Shown: one piece after another, positions 1 to 11,190 of the stretch
Layout: every line of letters begins with the position of its first letter
Numbering within the stretch: the first letter of the stretch is position 1
Assembly (NCBI RefSeq): GCF_002575655.3
Contig: NC_053037.3
Coordinates: 449,345,793 to 449,409,792, forward strand
Direction of reading: 5' to 3'
From: Aegilops tauschii subsp. strangulata
Taxonomy: Eukaryota; Streptophyta; Magnoliopsida; Poales; Poaceae
DNA length: 64,000 bases
The notes under the pieces: generated by a model
What the model saw: only the letters and a program-made list of their open reading frames with translations
Told to the model about the DNA's origin: nothing
Databases searched by the model: none
Position numbers and translations under genes: made by a program

Positions 1-263
1 AGATCGCCTTCGTCAACATTTGGCCAAATCAACAAGCCAGGTGAGTACTATGAAAGTACTCGCAAGACAGTTCGGACATAAGATATAATAAATGTAAACA
101 TGATGCATATGAACAGATTAAAAAGCGCACTCAGACAATGAGTTAGCAATGCATGGAAACATAAAAGGGAAGTCGGGCGGTAGTCCTCCCGAAATCCCAA
201 AGTAATACTGAAGGCCAATCGAGTGTCTGAAAGACTCCTCGGAAGGGTAAAAATGAAATAACA

Positions 264-572
264 ATGCCGCAGTCGGGCGTCAAGGTGACACCTCATAAAG
301 GGCTTATAATAGAATATAAAAGACAATGCGTGCCACAATCGGACGTCTGAGCTACATCACATAAAGGGCTTATATCAAAAGTAAATAACAAGAGTGCCAC
401 AGTCGGACGTCTGAGCGACATCACATAAAGGGCTTATATCAAAAGTAAATAACAAGAGTGCCACAGTCGGACGTCTGAGCGACATCACATAAAGGGCTTA
501 TATCAAAAGTAAATAACAAGAGTGCCACAGTCGGACGTCTGAGCGACATCACATAAAGGGCTAATATTTCAT
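264..572. repeat. 64-bp tandem repeat, about 4.8 copies
   Basis: The unit starting GTGCCAC(A/G)(A/G)TCGGACGTC recurs at 330, 394, 458 and 522, exactly 64 bases apart, and the last three copies are almost identical. A diverged copy 66 bases upstream begins near 264. The array sits inside the LTR-like block and has no coding content. Confidence 0.9.
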
Positions 573-2291
573 AACTTAATATCTCAGTAGCTCATGAATT
601 TAATTCATTTCAAGGGAATAATCAGGTACGAGATAATTAAAAGTTAGTCCATCCACAGGAATAACAATTCAAACGGGTATACCACTTAAGCTTGTTCACC
701 GGGGATTTACCACGAGGACTGACATAGATATGGATATACTGGCCACGGTCCTTGATCACGGACACGATGACTCGGAAGGATTTGACTCTGCAGAGTTTGT
801 ACTTTAACCACAGCCAACGGATTTCAGTGGTCACAACGACTAGTTCCGTTTACGGTGTTTTAGAAGAAACTCATCTAAACAGTACACACCCATTCAACAT
901 TCCGATGCCCGGAATCACCCTCAACAACGTTCAAGAAAAACCTTGAGACGGGGAGGCTACAACCTCGCGTAGCATGGGATCAAATTTATACCGCGCGCTC
1001 TAAGGGGTGCCCCCCTCTCGGTCCCAACCGGAAACACCCATGCCCCCTGACCGGATGACTGGCTTTAATCCAGGGCCATGGAACCCTCATCCCGGCCCCT
1101 CTATTTGGTGTGTACAAGGAAAGAGGTTAACAACTTACTAAACCGCATTCTTTGCAGAAAACATGTGGCAGCACGAAAGAGGAAGAACGGTAACGTGGCT
1201 CAGTCCACGTTAACGTCGCAGTTTATCGGCTGAAGAAGACTGGCATGCTACAACAATACCATCTTACTACCTTTCATGTCACCACATGATCAGGTCATCT
1301 CTCATCAAAGATCACGGTAACTTCGGAACACACGGATAGTTGCCTTGCATGCAACGAGATACTCACCGATGCTCATATGCCATGCACAACCATTCAAGCA
1401 AACATGTAAAACACCTATCATATCAAAGGTTCAAACATGCTTGCCTGGTTCAGAGAAGTCGGAGTCTAGCTCGGCGAAGTTCGCAGCTCCGTCACCTCCT
1501 CCGGAACCTACGGTATAGCGAAACCGTACACTAACGTGAAAATCATCGCGTGCATAAAAATTGTTCCAAAAATATTCCAAATAAATACTATAAAAAACTA
1601 GACAAAATTATAAGACTGATAGAAAAAGAATCAATCAAAAATCATCTTTTATTAAAAAGATATAAGGATTTTAGTCCAGGGACTATTCTGTGATGAAACA
1701 GAAAAGAACCAGGGACTTAACTGAGAAAATAGAAAACGATTCGGAACGAAATGCGCCAGCCCAAAGAGAAGACGCATTTTGCCCGAAGGCGCCATCAGAA
1801 AATGGTTCGAGAGGGAAACAGAAGAGAGGCTGACGGGGGGGTCCCACACGTCAGGTTTAAAACTTCGCCGGCGCCCGAAGGATGCGGTGGTCGCCGGTGT
1901 TGAACCACGGCGAGGCAGGGAGATCGGAGGGTACCAAGAGGTTCAGTGTGTTCTTCCGCGTCGGTGGGTGGTGGACTTGGCCGTCGGAGAGCACCACGTC
2001 GACGGCGACACTTTCTCCGGTGGACGGTGGTTCGGGCGATGGTGGAGAACTCCGGTGGGTGCTGCAAACTCCAAGTTGAAGCGCGGGTCAGGAGAGTGGA
2101 AGTACTAGGAAGCTACTGGCAAGAGCTAAGGGGTAGAGGTGCACGCACGGGAGCGAATCGAGCTGGGTCCCGTGGCGGGTCGAGGCGGCCGGAGTTGGGG
2201 AAGAAGGCTCCCTCGGGGCTCTTCCAGTGGCTTGGCGTGGTATTGGTGGTGTGTAGAGGTGGTGTGGGTTCGAGTTCGAGCTCGGGGCCTC

Positions 2292-2299
2292 CTTTTATA
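2292..2299 (-). promoter_or_regulatory. Probable TATA box of the antisense LTR
   Basis: The minus strand reads TATAAAAG here, followed downstream (leftwards) by a GC-rich leader-like sequence, as expected for the U3/R boundary of the 1-3584 LTR. Start-site position is inferred, not seen. Confidence 0.5.
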
Positions 2300-3584
2300 G
2301 GCGATCCGAGGGGGTGGCCGTGAACGGGATTTCTCCGGCGAGCGATTACGGTGAGGCAGAGGTTGGGTAGGGGGTTTAGGGGGCTAGGCACCATCAGGGA
2401 AGATCACTGGTGCCATTCCACCGCTAAACCTCGGTCGGGCAAGGCGTAATGCGCCGATCCTCGATCGGGCGGCCGTACGGGCACGGCGGCAGCAGGGAGC
2501 GCGCTCCGCGCCTACCAGTTCATGACGAAGGATGGCAGCGTGCACGGGTGAGTGGATGGCCACGCGGCGGCCTCGGGTGGCTTGGGCGGCGCCGTCCATG
2601 CTGCGCCTCTCTCTGGCAGCCGCAAAGCCGCCGCTGCAGTCGCTCACGGGGTGGCGCACCTCCTCCTGCTCGTCGCCGACGCCCGCAAGCCTCCAGGAGA
2701 TCGTGCGGCGCAGGGATAAGAAGGAGAGAACAGGGAGCAAGGCGCCACCGTGGTACTGGCGAGATCGAGAACGAGCTCTGAAGAAAACGACAGCAGTTCC
2801 TGAAACTGTTAACTGAACTATCTGAACATGACAGAAACAGTGCCCTTCAAGTGCTCGACGAAATGATTTGGCATGAAGAATTTTTTTTTCTGGAGTTGGG
2901 ACTTGGTGAGGTGACCTCTCAATGCACCCAGAGGCTGCCTGAATTTTCTCAGATTTTTAGGAGGAGAATTCAAATGAATTTCATCAAATTTGGCAAATAT
3001 GGTCCAAACTTACAGCAAGCACAATTTGAAATATTTGAACTGGAGACCAGTGGATCTTCATGGATCTAGGTTGAGGGCTCTAAGGACTAGCCAGGGAAAT
3101 TGGTTTGGAGGCAAAACTCAAAGTAGAAATGGTAGTTCCTTTGAAAACCTCCAAGGGTCAAGATAGAAGGCAGAAATTATTTTTGAGAAGAAATAAATGG
3201 AAGGAAGAATATGGGGAGGCTCAACTTGCTGGACTTGCAGTATAACTTGGCACAAAGATGGGGAAAGGCTTATGGGGGGGATTTCCACTCATGTCATGGC
3301 AAGAAGAGATTTTGAGAAGGGGAAGAAGATCACTCCAAATGCCATAGGGCTATCTTAAAAGATTTTCAAAAGAAATTTCCCAAATGAAAAACATTTGGGT
3401 TTGAGTCCACATAAGATGGAAGAACCTCCAAGGCCAAAATCAAGTCTTGGGTGAATCCAAACAAAACATTTTTCATAACAGAAAGTTTTTGAGAGGGGGA
3501 GTTCTTTAGAAGAAAAATTTAAATAACACCCCTCAAATCAAATAAAAGTTTGAAAAAAGCCAAATAAAATTTTGGGGTGTCACA

Positions 3585-4095
3585 AGTGGACCCCAGAGGC
3601 AGAAGCAGCTGTGCGAGACCTAAAAATATACCTTTTCTATACTCCCACCTTGGTTGCGCCTAAACCACAAGAGCCATTGTTGTTATATTTATCCGCAACG
3701 AATCAAGTGGTTATGCAGCACTGGTGGCGCAATGGGAAGTGGACGAGGAAGCGGCCGCGACAACTGACCCTTCTGGGGAAGGAACCGAAGCACCTGCGGC
3801 GAGACATGACGTACACCGAGGGGAAGCAAGGAAAGCTGTTGGGAGCGATCCCAAGACTCCGGTAAGGAAGAAAGTGGTACAGCGACCAGTTTACTTTATA
3901 AGCTCCTTACGGCAAGGAGCCAGATCAAGGAACTCTGGGGTGCAAAAGCTGATCTTCGGCCTCATCATGGCCTCGAGGAAGCTGCGCTAGTACTTCCAAG
4001 CCCACGAGATCATGGTGGTCACTCATTTCCCACTGCAGTGCATATTGAGAAACCCCGAAGCTACTGGCAGGATAGTTGAATGGGCGCTAGAGCCG
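3585..4095 (+). pseudogene. Tat-type Gypsy RT/RNase H fragment (copy A)
   Basis: The sequence parallels 21790-22320 of copy B: an EWTPEA-type motif, then KPQEPLLLY, and a later VVTHFPLQ segment of the RNase H region. It is clearly more diverged from B than a recent duplicate would be (by eye about 75-80% identical). A frameshift lies near 3715 and a TAG stop at 3988-3990, so it is dead. Its left edge is the insertion point of the 1-3584 LTR. At about 4095 the RNase H homology stops and the sequence switches to the Gag/protease region of another copy on the same strand, with a short shared TCAAG at the switch. Confidence 0.8.
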
Positions 4096-5039
4096 TCAAG
4101 AAGCAAGAAGACGATGACCATGACGAGGACGACGAGTCCGGCAAGCAAGAGTTTCAGAAGGCTACGGAGGCCATGTGCGTCGATGGTGGCGCCTCGCTGC
4201 ATACTTCTCACCGCCAGCTCAAGCAGTGGGCGCGTGAGATCACAAAAGCGGAGCCATCGTTCGACGCTCAGAAGCCGCTGAAGTGGTCCAGCATGCCCAT
4301 CATCTTTGACGCCGAGGACCACCCTGATTGCACCACTGCGGTCGGGTGTTTGCCGTTGTTGATCTCACCAACGATACGCAACCTCAAGGTGAACAAGATG
4401 CTGGTTGACGGCAGGGCCGGTCTAAACTTAATCTCGCCCGTTGTGATCAAGAGGCTGCAAATTCCCGACGGCGACCTCGAGGAGACGGGCACGTTTCAAG
4501 GGGTCAACCCGGGAAGAAGCCAGCCGAAGGGGAAGGTCACATTGCCTGTGACGTTTGGAGGCGAGCTGAACTACAGGACAGAGAGGATTGCCTTCGATGT
4601 AGCCGAGATCCCCTTGCCCAACAACGGGATCCTCGGCCGCCCGGCACTAGCCAAGTTCATGGCAGCGTCGCAATACGCCTACAACACGCTGAAGATGCCT
4701 GGGCCGATGAACATCATCACTGTCTCCTCCGACAAGAAGGACGCGCTGATTTGCGCCGACCTACTCTACCGGGAAGCAGTTGTAGCAGCTGCCACCAAGG
4801 CACTTGCTATTGCCGCTGAAGCCCCGGGAGGGAAGAAGAAGACCGGTAAGATCTCTCGCACCCACTCCGGCAAGCGCACCTCTTCGGAGTGTTGTGCTAC
4901 CGTCGAGGACGTGCCAGAGAGCTCCACCGGCAAGAGCAAGAAATCCAGAGTTGCGCCACCAGAGACCAAGAAGGTGTCCATCAAGGAGGATGGTACGGGA
5001 GGGGCTTTCACCATAAGCTCAACCCTTGACAGCAAATAG
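4096..5039 (+). pseudogene. Gag C-terminus and protease region of element B
   Basis: A charged acidic linker is followed by the segment that precedes the aspartic protease in Tat-type elements. The protease active-site motif at 4407-4418 reads DGRA where family members have DGGS or DGAS, so the catalytic surroundings are altered although the Asp remains. The flap/hydrophobic motif ILGRPALAKF follows. The frame ends in TAG at 5037-5039, and the RT homology resumes in the same frame immediately after it. The start is the fusion junction, not a real start codon. Confidence 0.75.
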
Positions 5040-5658
5040 GAAAGCGCGCTCGTCACTTTCCTGCGGGCGAATGTCGATGTATTTGCATGGCAAGCATCTG
5101 ACATCCCCGGCGTTCCCAGGGAAGTGATTGAGCACCATCTTGCTGTCTGTCCCCATGCGCGACCCGTCAAGCAGAAGGTCAGGAAGCAGGCTCTGGAACG
5201 GCAAGAGTTTATCATGAAAAAGATCAGGAAGTTGGAAGCGGTAGGTTTGGTGAGGGGATTGCTCCATCCAACGTGGTTAGCCAATCCGGTGGTGGTGCGC
5301 AAGGCAAACGGGAAGTGGAGGCTGTGTATTGACTACACAGATATCAATAAGGCTTGTCCTAAGGACCCCTTCCCGTTGCCGCGCATCGACCAGATTGTTG
5401 ACTCCACGGCCGGGTGTGATCTGTTATCATTCCTCGACGCCTACTCGGGCTACCACCAGATCTTCATGACAAGAGAAGACGAAGAGAAGACAACATTCAT
5501 CACCCCATGTGGTACGTACTGCTTTTTACGGATGCCTTTCGGGTTGAAGAGTGCTGGCTCGATGTTTGCAAGGGCAGTCCAAATTGGTTTTGAGCCCTAG
5601 CTACATAGAAATATGGAAGCTTATATGGATGACACAGTGGTCAAAACCAAGGACAGGG
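5040..5658 (+). pseudogene. Reverse transcriptase of element B, N-terminal part
   Basis: RT motifs appear in order: FAWQ and PGVPRE at the entry, WLANPVVV, WRLCIDYTDINKACPKD, the LDAYSGYHQI block, and the catalytic box as YMDD at 5622-5633. A TAG at 5598-5600 interrupts the frame just before the box. The segment is cut at 5658 by the Copia insertion and continues at 14220. The reading frame is the same as that of the protease segment upstream. Confidence 0.85.
5654..5658. repeat. Target-site duplication CAGGG, left copy (Copia)
   Basis: CAGGG directly precedes the left LTR and recurs at 14215-14219 directly after the right LTR. Confidence 0.95.
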
Positions 5659-6088
5659 TGTTGGGGAACGTAGTAATTTCAAAAAATTTCCTACGCACAC
5701 GCAAGATCATGGTGATGCATAGCAACGAGAGGGGAGAGTGTTGTCCATGTACCCTCGTAGACCGACAGCGGAAGCGTTATCACAACGCGGTTGATGTAGT
5801 CGTACGTCTTCACGATCCGACCGATCAAGTACCGAACGTACGGCACCTCCGAGTTCTACACACGTTCAGCTCGATGACGTCCCTCGAACTCCGATCCAGC
5901 CGAGTGTTGAGGGAGAGTTTCGTCAGCACGACGGCGTGGTGACGATGATGATGTTCCACCGACGCAGGGCTTCGCCTAAGCTCCGCAACGGTATTATCAA
6001 GGTCTAATTTGGTGGAGGGGGGCACCGCACACGGCTAAGAGATCTCAAGGATCAATTGTTGTGTCTATGGGGTGCCCCCCTGCCCCCG

Positions 6089-6096
6089 TATATAAA
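6089..6096 (-). promoter_or_regulatory. TATA box of the Copia LTR (3' copy)
   Basis: The minus strand reads TTTATATA in the CTCCTTTATATACGGGGG context known from BARE1/WIS LTRs. The identical site in the 5' LTR, which would drive the element, is at 12936-12943. Confidence 0.7.
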
Positions 6097-6143
6097 GGAG
6101 CAAGGAGGAGGCAGCCGGCCAAGGGAGAGGCGCGCCAAAGGGG

Positions 6144-6174
6144 GGAGTCCTACTCCCACCGGGAGTAGGACTCC
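6144..6174. other. Perfect 14-bp stem hairpin in the Copia LTR
   Basis: GGAGTCCTACTCCC (6144-6157) is followed by a 3-base loop and its exact reverse complement (6161-6174). It lies just upstream of the TATA box on the minus strand and is unchanged in the other LTR at 12991-13021. Confidence 0.9.
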
Positions 6175-7367
6175 TCCTTTCCTTGTGGGAGTAGGAGAAG
6201 GGAAGGTGGAAGGAGAAAGAAGGAAGGGGGCGCCCCCCCTCCCTAGTCCAATTCGGACTAGCCCATGGGGAGGGGTGCGGCCACCCTTTGGGGTCTTTCT
6301 CTCCTTTCCCGTATGGCCCATTAAGGCCCAATACGAATTCCCGTAACTCTCCGGTACTCCGAAAAATACCCGAATCACTCGGAACCTTTCCGAAGTCCGA
6401 ATATAGTCGTCCAATATATCGATCTTTACGTCTCGACCATTTTGAGACTCCTCGTCATGTCCCCGATCTCATCCGGGACTCCGAACTCCTTCGGTACATC
6501 AAAACTCAATAAAACTGTCATCGTAACGTTAAGCGTGCGGACCCTTCGGGTTCGAGAACTATGTAGACATGACCGAGACACCTCTCCGGTCAATAACCAA
6601 TAGCGGGACCTGGATGCCCATATTGGCTCCCACATATTCTACGAAGATCTTTATCGGTCAGACCGCATAACAACATACGTTGTTCCCTTTGTCATCGGTA
6701 TGTTACTTGCCCGAGATTCGATCGTCGGTATCTCGATACCTAGTTCAATCTCGTTACCGGCAAGTCTCTTTACTCGTTCCGTAATACATCATCCCGTAAC
6801 TAACTCATTAGTCACAATGCTTGCAAGGCTTATAGTGATGTGCATTACCGAGTGGGCCCAGAGATACCTCTCCGACAATCGGAGTGACAAATCCTAATCT
6901 CTTAATATGCCAACCCAACAAGTACCTTTGGAGACACCTGTAGAGCACCTTTATAATCACCCAGTTACGTTGTGACATTTGGTAGCACACAAAGTGTTCC
7001 TCCGGTAAACGGGAGTTGCATAATCTCGTAGTCATAGGAACATGTATAAGTCATGAAGAAAGCAATAGCAACATACTAAACGATCGGGTGCTAAGCTAAC
7101 GTAATGGGTCATGTCAATCACGTCATTCTCCTAATGAGGTGATCCCGTTAATCAAATGACAACTCATGTCTATGGCTAGGAAACATAACCATCTTTGATT
7201 AACGAACTAGTCAAGTAGAGGCATACTAGTGACACTTTGTTTGTCTATGTATTCACACATGTATTATGTTTCCGGTTAATACAATTCTAGCATGAATAAT
7301 AAACATTTATCATGATATAAGGAAATATATAATACTTTATTATTGTCTCTAGGGCATATTTCCTTCA

Positions 7368-7385
7368 GTCTCCCACTTGCACTAG
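7368..7385 (-). other. Polypurine tract of the Copia element
   Basis: The minus strand reads AAGTGGGAGAC immediately before the 3' LTR start TGAAGGAAAT, the expected plus-strand priming site. Confidence 0.7.
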
Positions 7386-7399
7386 AGTCAATAATCTAG

Positions 7400-8170
7400 T
7401 TCACATCGCCATGTGATTTAACATCAATAATTCACATCACCATGTGATTAACACCCATAGTTCACATCTCTATGTGACCAACACTCAAAGGGTTTACTAG
7501 AGTCATTAATCTAGTTCACATCGCTATGTGATTAACACCCAAAGAGTACTAAGGTGTGATCATGTTTTGATTGTGAGATAATTTTAGTCAACGGGTCTGT
7601 CACATCCAGATCCGTAAGTATTTTGCAAATTTCTATGTCTACAATGCTCTGCACGGAGCTACTCTAGCTAATTGCTCCCACTTTCAATATGTATCTAGAC
7701 AGAGACTCAGAGTCATCTAGATTTAGTGTCAAAACTTGCATCGACGTAACCCTTTACGATGAACCTTTTGTCACTTCCATAATCGAGAAACATATCCTTA
7801 TTCTACTAAGGATAATTTTGACCGCTGTCCAGTGATCTACTCCTAGATCACTATTGTACTCCCTTGCCAAAATCAGTGTAGGGTATACAATAGATCTGGT
7901 ACACAGCATGGCATACTTTATAGAACCTATGGCCAAGGCATAGGGAATGACTTTCATTCTCTTTCTATCTTCTGCCGTGGTCAGGCTTTGAGTCTTACTC
8001 AATTTCACACCTTGTAACACAGGCAAGAACTCTTTCTTTGACTGTTCTATTTTGAACTACTTCAAAATCTTGTTAAGGTATGTACTCATTGAAAAAACTT
8101 ATCAAGCATTTTGATCTATCTCTATAGATCTTGATGCTCAATATGTAAGCAGCTTCACCGAGGTCTTTCT
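7400..8170 (-). pseudogene. Copia RT C-terminus and RNase H remnant
   Basis: On the minus strand, pieces such as AREYNSDLGVDHWTAVK and a short ADPLTK-like tail are recognisable, corresponding to the end of RT and the C-terminus of RNase H in Angela-type Pol. The core of the RNase H domain between them appears deleted, and several stops and frame changes occur. No function is likely. Confidence 0.65.
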
Positions 8171-9079
8171 TTTGAAAAACTCCTTTCAAACACTCCTTTA
8201 TGCTTTGCAGAATAATTCTACATTATTTCTGATCAACAATATGTCCTTCACATATACTTATCAGAAATGCTGTAGTGCTCCCACTCACTTTCTTGTAAAT
8301 ACAGGCTTCACCGCAAGTCTGTATAACACTATATCCTTTGATCAACTTATCAAAGTGTATATTCCAACTCCGAGATGCTTGCACCAGTCCATAGATGGAT
8401 CGCTGGAGCTTGCATATTTTGTTAGCACCTTTAGGATTGACAAAACCTCCTGGTTGCATCATATACAACTCTTCTTTAATAAATCCATTAAGGAATGCAG
8501 TTTTGTTTATCCCTTTGCCATATTTCATAAAATGCGGCAATTGCTAACATGATTCGGACAGACTTAAGCATAGATACGAGTGAGAAACTCTCATCGTAGT
8601 CAACACTTTGAACTTGTCGAAAACCTTTTTTCGACAATTCTAGCTTTGTAGATAGTAACACTACTATCAGCGTCCGTCTTCCTCTTGAAGATCCATTTAA
8701 TCTCAATGGCTCGCCGATCATTGGGCAAGTTAATCAAAGTCCATACTTTGTTCTCATATATGGATCTTATCTCAGATTTCATGGCCTCAAGCCATTTTGC
8801 GGAATCTGGGCTCACCATCGCTTCTTCATAGTTCGTAGGTTCGCCATGGTCTAGTAACATGACCTCCAGAACAGGATTACCGTACCACTCTGGTGCGGTT
8901 CTTGATCTAGTTGACCTACGAAGTTCAGTAATAACTTGATCTGAAGTTTCATGATCATTATCATTAACTTCCTCACTAATTGGTGTAGGAGTCACAGGAA
9001 CAGATTTCTGTGACGAACTACTTTCCAATAAGGGAGCAGGTACAGTTACCTCATCAAGTTCTACTTTCCTCCCACTCAC
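8171..9079 (-). pseudogene. Copia reverse transcriptase, broken
   Basis: Minus-strand motifs include NYEEAM, the substrate-interaction blocks WTLINLPNDRRAI and KWIFKRK, then YDESFSLVSMLKSVRIMLAIAA and LQRSIYGLVQASRSWN. The catalytic YVDD box lies at 8243-8254 but reads YVKD and sits in a different frame from the sequence before it. One catalytic Asp is therefore lost, in addition to frameshifts near 8540 and 8620. Confidence 0.85.
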
Positions 9080-10047
9080 ATCTTTCGAGAGAAACTCCTT
9101 CTCTAGAAAGGATCCATACTAAGCAACGAATGTCTTGCCTTCGGATCTGTGATAGAAGGTATACCCAACTGTTTCCTTTGGGTATCCTATGAAGACACAT
9201 TTCTCCGATTTGGGTTTGAGCTTATCAGGATGAAACCTTTTCACATAAGCATCGCAACCCCAAGCTTTAAGAAACGACAACTTTGGTTTCTTGCCAAACC
9301 ACAGTTCATAATGCGTCGTCTCAACGGATTTTGATGGTGCCCTATTTAACGTGAATGTAGCTGTCTCTAATGCATAACCCCAAAACGATAGTGGTAAATT
9401 GGTAAGAGACATCATAGATTGCACTATATCCAATAAAGTACGGTTATGATGTTCGGACACACCATTATGCTGTGGTGTTCCAGGTGGCGTGAGTAGTGAA
9501 ACTATTTCACTTTGTTTTGACTGAAGGCCAAACTCGTAACTCAAATATTTTACCTCTGCGATCATATCGTAGAAACTTTTATTTTCTTGTTACGATGATT
9601 CTCCACTTCACTCTGAAATTCTTTGAACTTTTCAAATGTTTCAGACTTGTGTTTCATCAAGTAGATATACCTATATCTGCTCAAATCATCTGTGAAGATC
9701 AGAAAATAATGATACCTGCTGCGAGCCTCAATATTCATCGGACCACATACATCTGTATGTATGATTTCCAACAAATCTGTTGCTCTCTCCATAGTTCCGG
9801 AGAACGGCGTTTTAGTCATCTTGCCCATGAGGCACGGTTCGCAAGCATCAAGTGATTCATAATCAAGTGATTCCAAAATCCCATCAGTATGGAGTTTCTT
9901 CATGCGCTTTACACCAATATGACCTAAACGGCAGTGCCACAAATAAGTTGCACTATCATTATTAACTTTGCATCTTTTGGCTTCAATATTATGAATATGT
10001 GTATCACTGAGATCCAACAAACCATTTTCGTTGGTGTGTATGACCAT
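9080..10047 (-). pseudogene. Copia GAG-pre-integrase and integrase, broken
   Basis: The N-terminal zinc-binding residues are visible (HCRLGH, then CEPC), followed by HTDVCGPM with the first catalytic Asp, the FTDDLSRY block, and QHNGVSE with the catalytic Glu. The middle Asp block (near 9570) is present only in a shifted frame, so a frameshift separates the two halves. Downstream comes the WGCDAYVKR and YPKETVGYTFY region, with a stop near 9119. Confidence 0.88.
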
Positions 10048-10277
10048 AAAAGGTTTTTATTCATGTAAACAGAACAACAATTGTTCTCTAACTTAAATGA
10101 ATAACCGTATTGCAAAAAACATGATCAAATCATATTCATGCTCAACGCAAACACCAAATAACACTTATTTAGTTTCAACACTAATCCCGAAAGTATAGGG
10201 AGTGTGCGGTGATGATCATATCAATCTTGGAACTACTTCCAATACACATCGTCACCTCGCCTTTTACTAGTCTCTGT

Positions 10278-11190
10278 TTATTCTGCAACTCCCGTTTTCG
10301 AGTTACTACTCTTTAGCAACTGAACCAGTATCAAATACTGAGGGGTTGCTATAAACACTAGTAAGTACACATCAATAACATGTATATCCAATATACCTTT
10401 GTTCACTTTGCCATCCTTCTTATCCACCAAATAGTTGGGGTAGTTCCGCTTCCAGTGACCAGTTCCTTTGCAGTAGAAGCACTTAGTCTCAGGCTTAGGA
10501 CCAGACTTAGGCTTCTTCACTTGAGCAGCAACTTGCTTGCCGTTCTACTTGAAGTTCCCCTTCTATCCCTTTGCCCTTTTCTTGAAACTAGTGGTCTTGT
10601 TAACCATCAACACTTGATGTTTTTCTTGATTTCTACCTTCGTCGATTTCAGCATCACGAAGAGCTTGGGAATTACTTTCGTCATCCCTTGCATACTATAG
10701 TTCATCACGAAGTTCTACTAACTTGGTGATGGTGACTAGAGAATTCTGTCAATCACTATTTTATCTGGAAGATTAACTCCCACTTGATTCAAGCGATTGT
10801 AGTACCCAGACAATCTGAGCACATGCTCACTAGTTGAGCGATTCTCCTCCATCTTTTAGCTATAGAACTTGTTGGAGACTTCATATCTCTCAACTCGGGT
10901 ATTTGCTTGAAATATTAGCTTCAACTCCTGGAACATCTCATATGATCCATGACGTTCAAAACGTCTTTGAAGTCCCGATTCTAAGCCGTTAAGCATGGTG
11001 CACTAAACTATCAAGTAGTCAATATATTGAGCTAGCCAAACGTTCATAACGTCTGCATCTGCTCCTGCAATAGGTCTGTCACCTAGCGGTGCATCAAGGA
11101 CATAATTTTTCTGTGCAGCAATGAGGATAATCCTCAGATCACGGATCCAATCCGCATCTTTGCTACTAACATTTTTCAACATAATTTTTC
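10278..11190 (-). pseudogene. Copia Gag remnant with damaged zinc knuckle
   Basis: The knuckle reads CFYCKGTGHWKRNY near 10455-10496 (minus): the last Cys of the CX2CX4HX4C nucleocapsid motif is Tyr. Upstream (to the right), Gag-like phrases such as YEMFQELKLIFQANTR and VLRLSGYYNRLNQVGVNLPD are readable in mixed frames with stops between them. The N-terminal limit is uncertain. Confidence 0.7.

Larger units (their letters stand above)
1..3584 (-). mobile_element. Long LTR fragment of a Gypsy-type retrotransposon, antisense, cut by the window start
   Basis: Read on the minus strand, the block begins at 3584 with TGTGACACCCC, a typical Triticeae Gypsy LTR start, directly against Gypsy coding sequence at 3585. 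It then shows an AT-rich U3-like stretch, a TATA box near 2295, a GC-rich leader-like stretch to about 1800, and a long non-coding tail carrying 64-bp tandem repeats. No gag or pol similarity is visible. More than 3.5 kb of non-coding LTR-like DNA suggests a long-LTR (LARD-like) family. The distal end lies outside the window, so the target-site duplication cannot be checked and the family is not named. The plus-strand open frames here look like chance GC-rich readings. Confidence 0.6.
5659..7367 (-). repeat. 3' LTR of the Copia element
   Basis: This 1709-bp LTR pairs base for base with 12506-14214 at an offset of 6847. The differences noticed cluster at about 6895-6935. Both outer ends have the expected inverted TG...CA form. 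Confidence 0.95.

Noticed and set aside
330..572. Possible CRISPR-like array of regular repeats.
   Set aside because: The repeats are directly adjacent 64-bp units without unique spacers, in plant retrotransposon DNA.
1779..2781. Several GC-rich open frames on both strands (for example 1946-2323 and 2449-2781).
   Set aside because: They overlap each other in all frames, show no domain, and lie in the leader-like part of an LTR. Their openness follows from high GC content.
6052..6414. Open frames of 74-120 codons in the Copia LTR, seen again at 12899-13261.
   Set aside because: They exist identically in both LTRs on both strands and cover the promoter and hairpin. They are chance frames in non-coding LTR.
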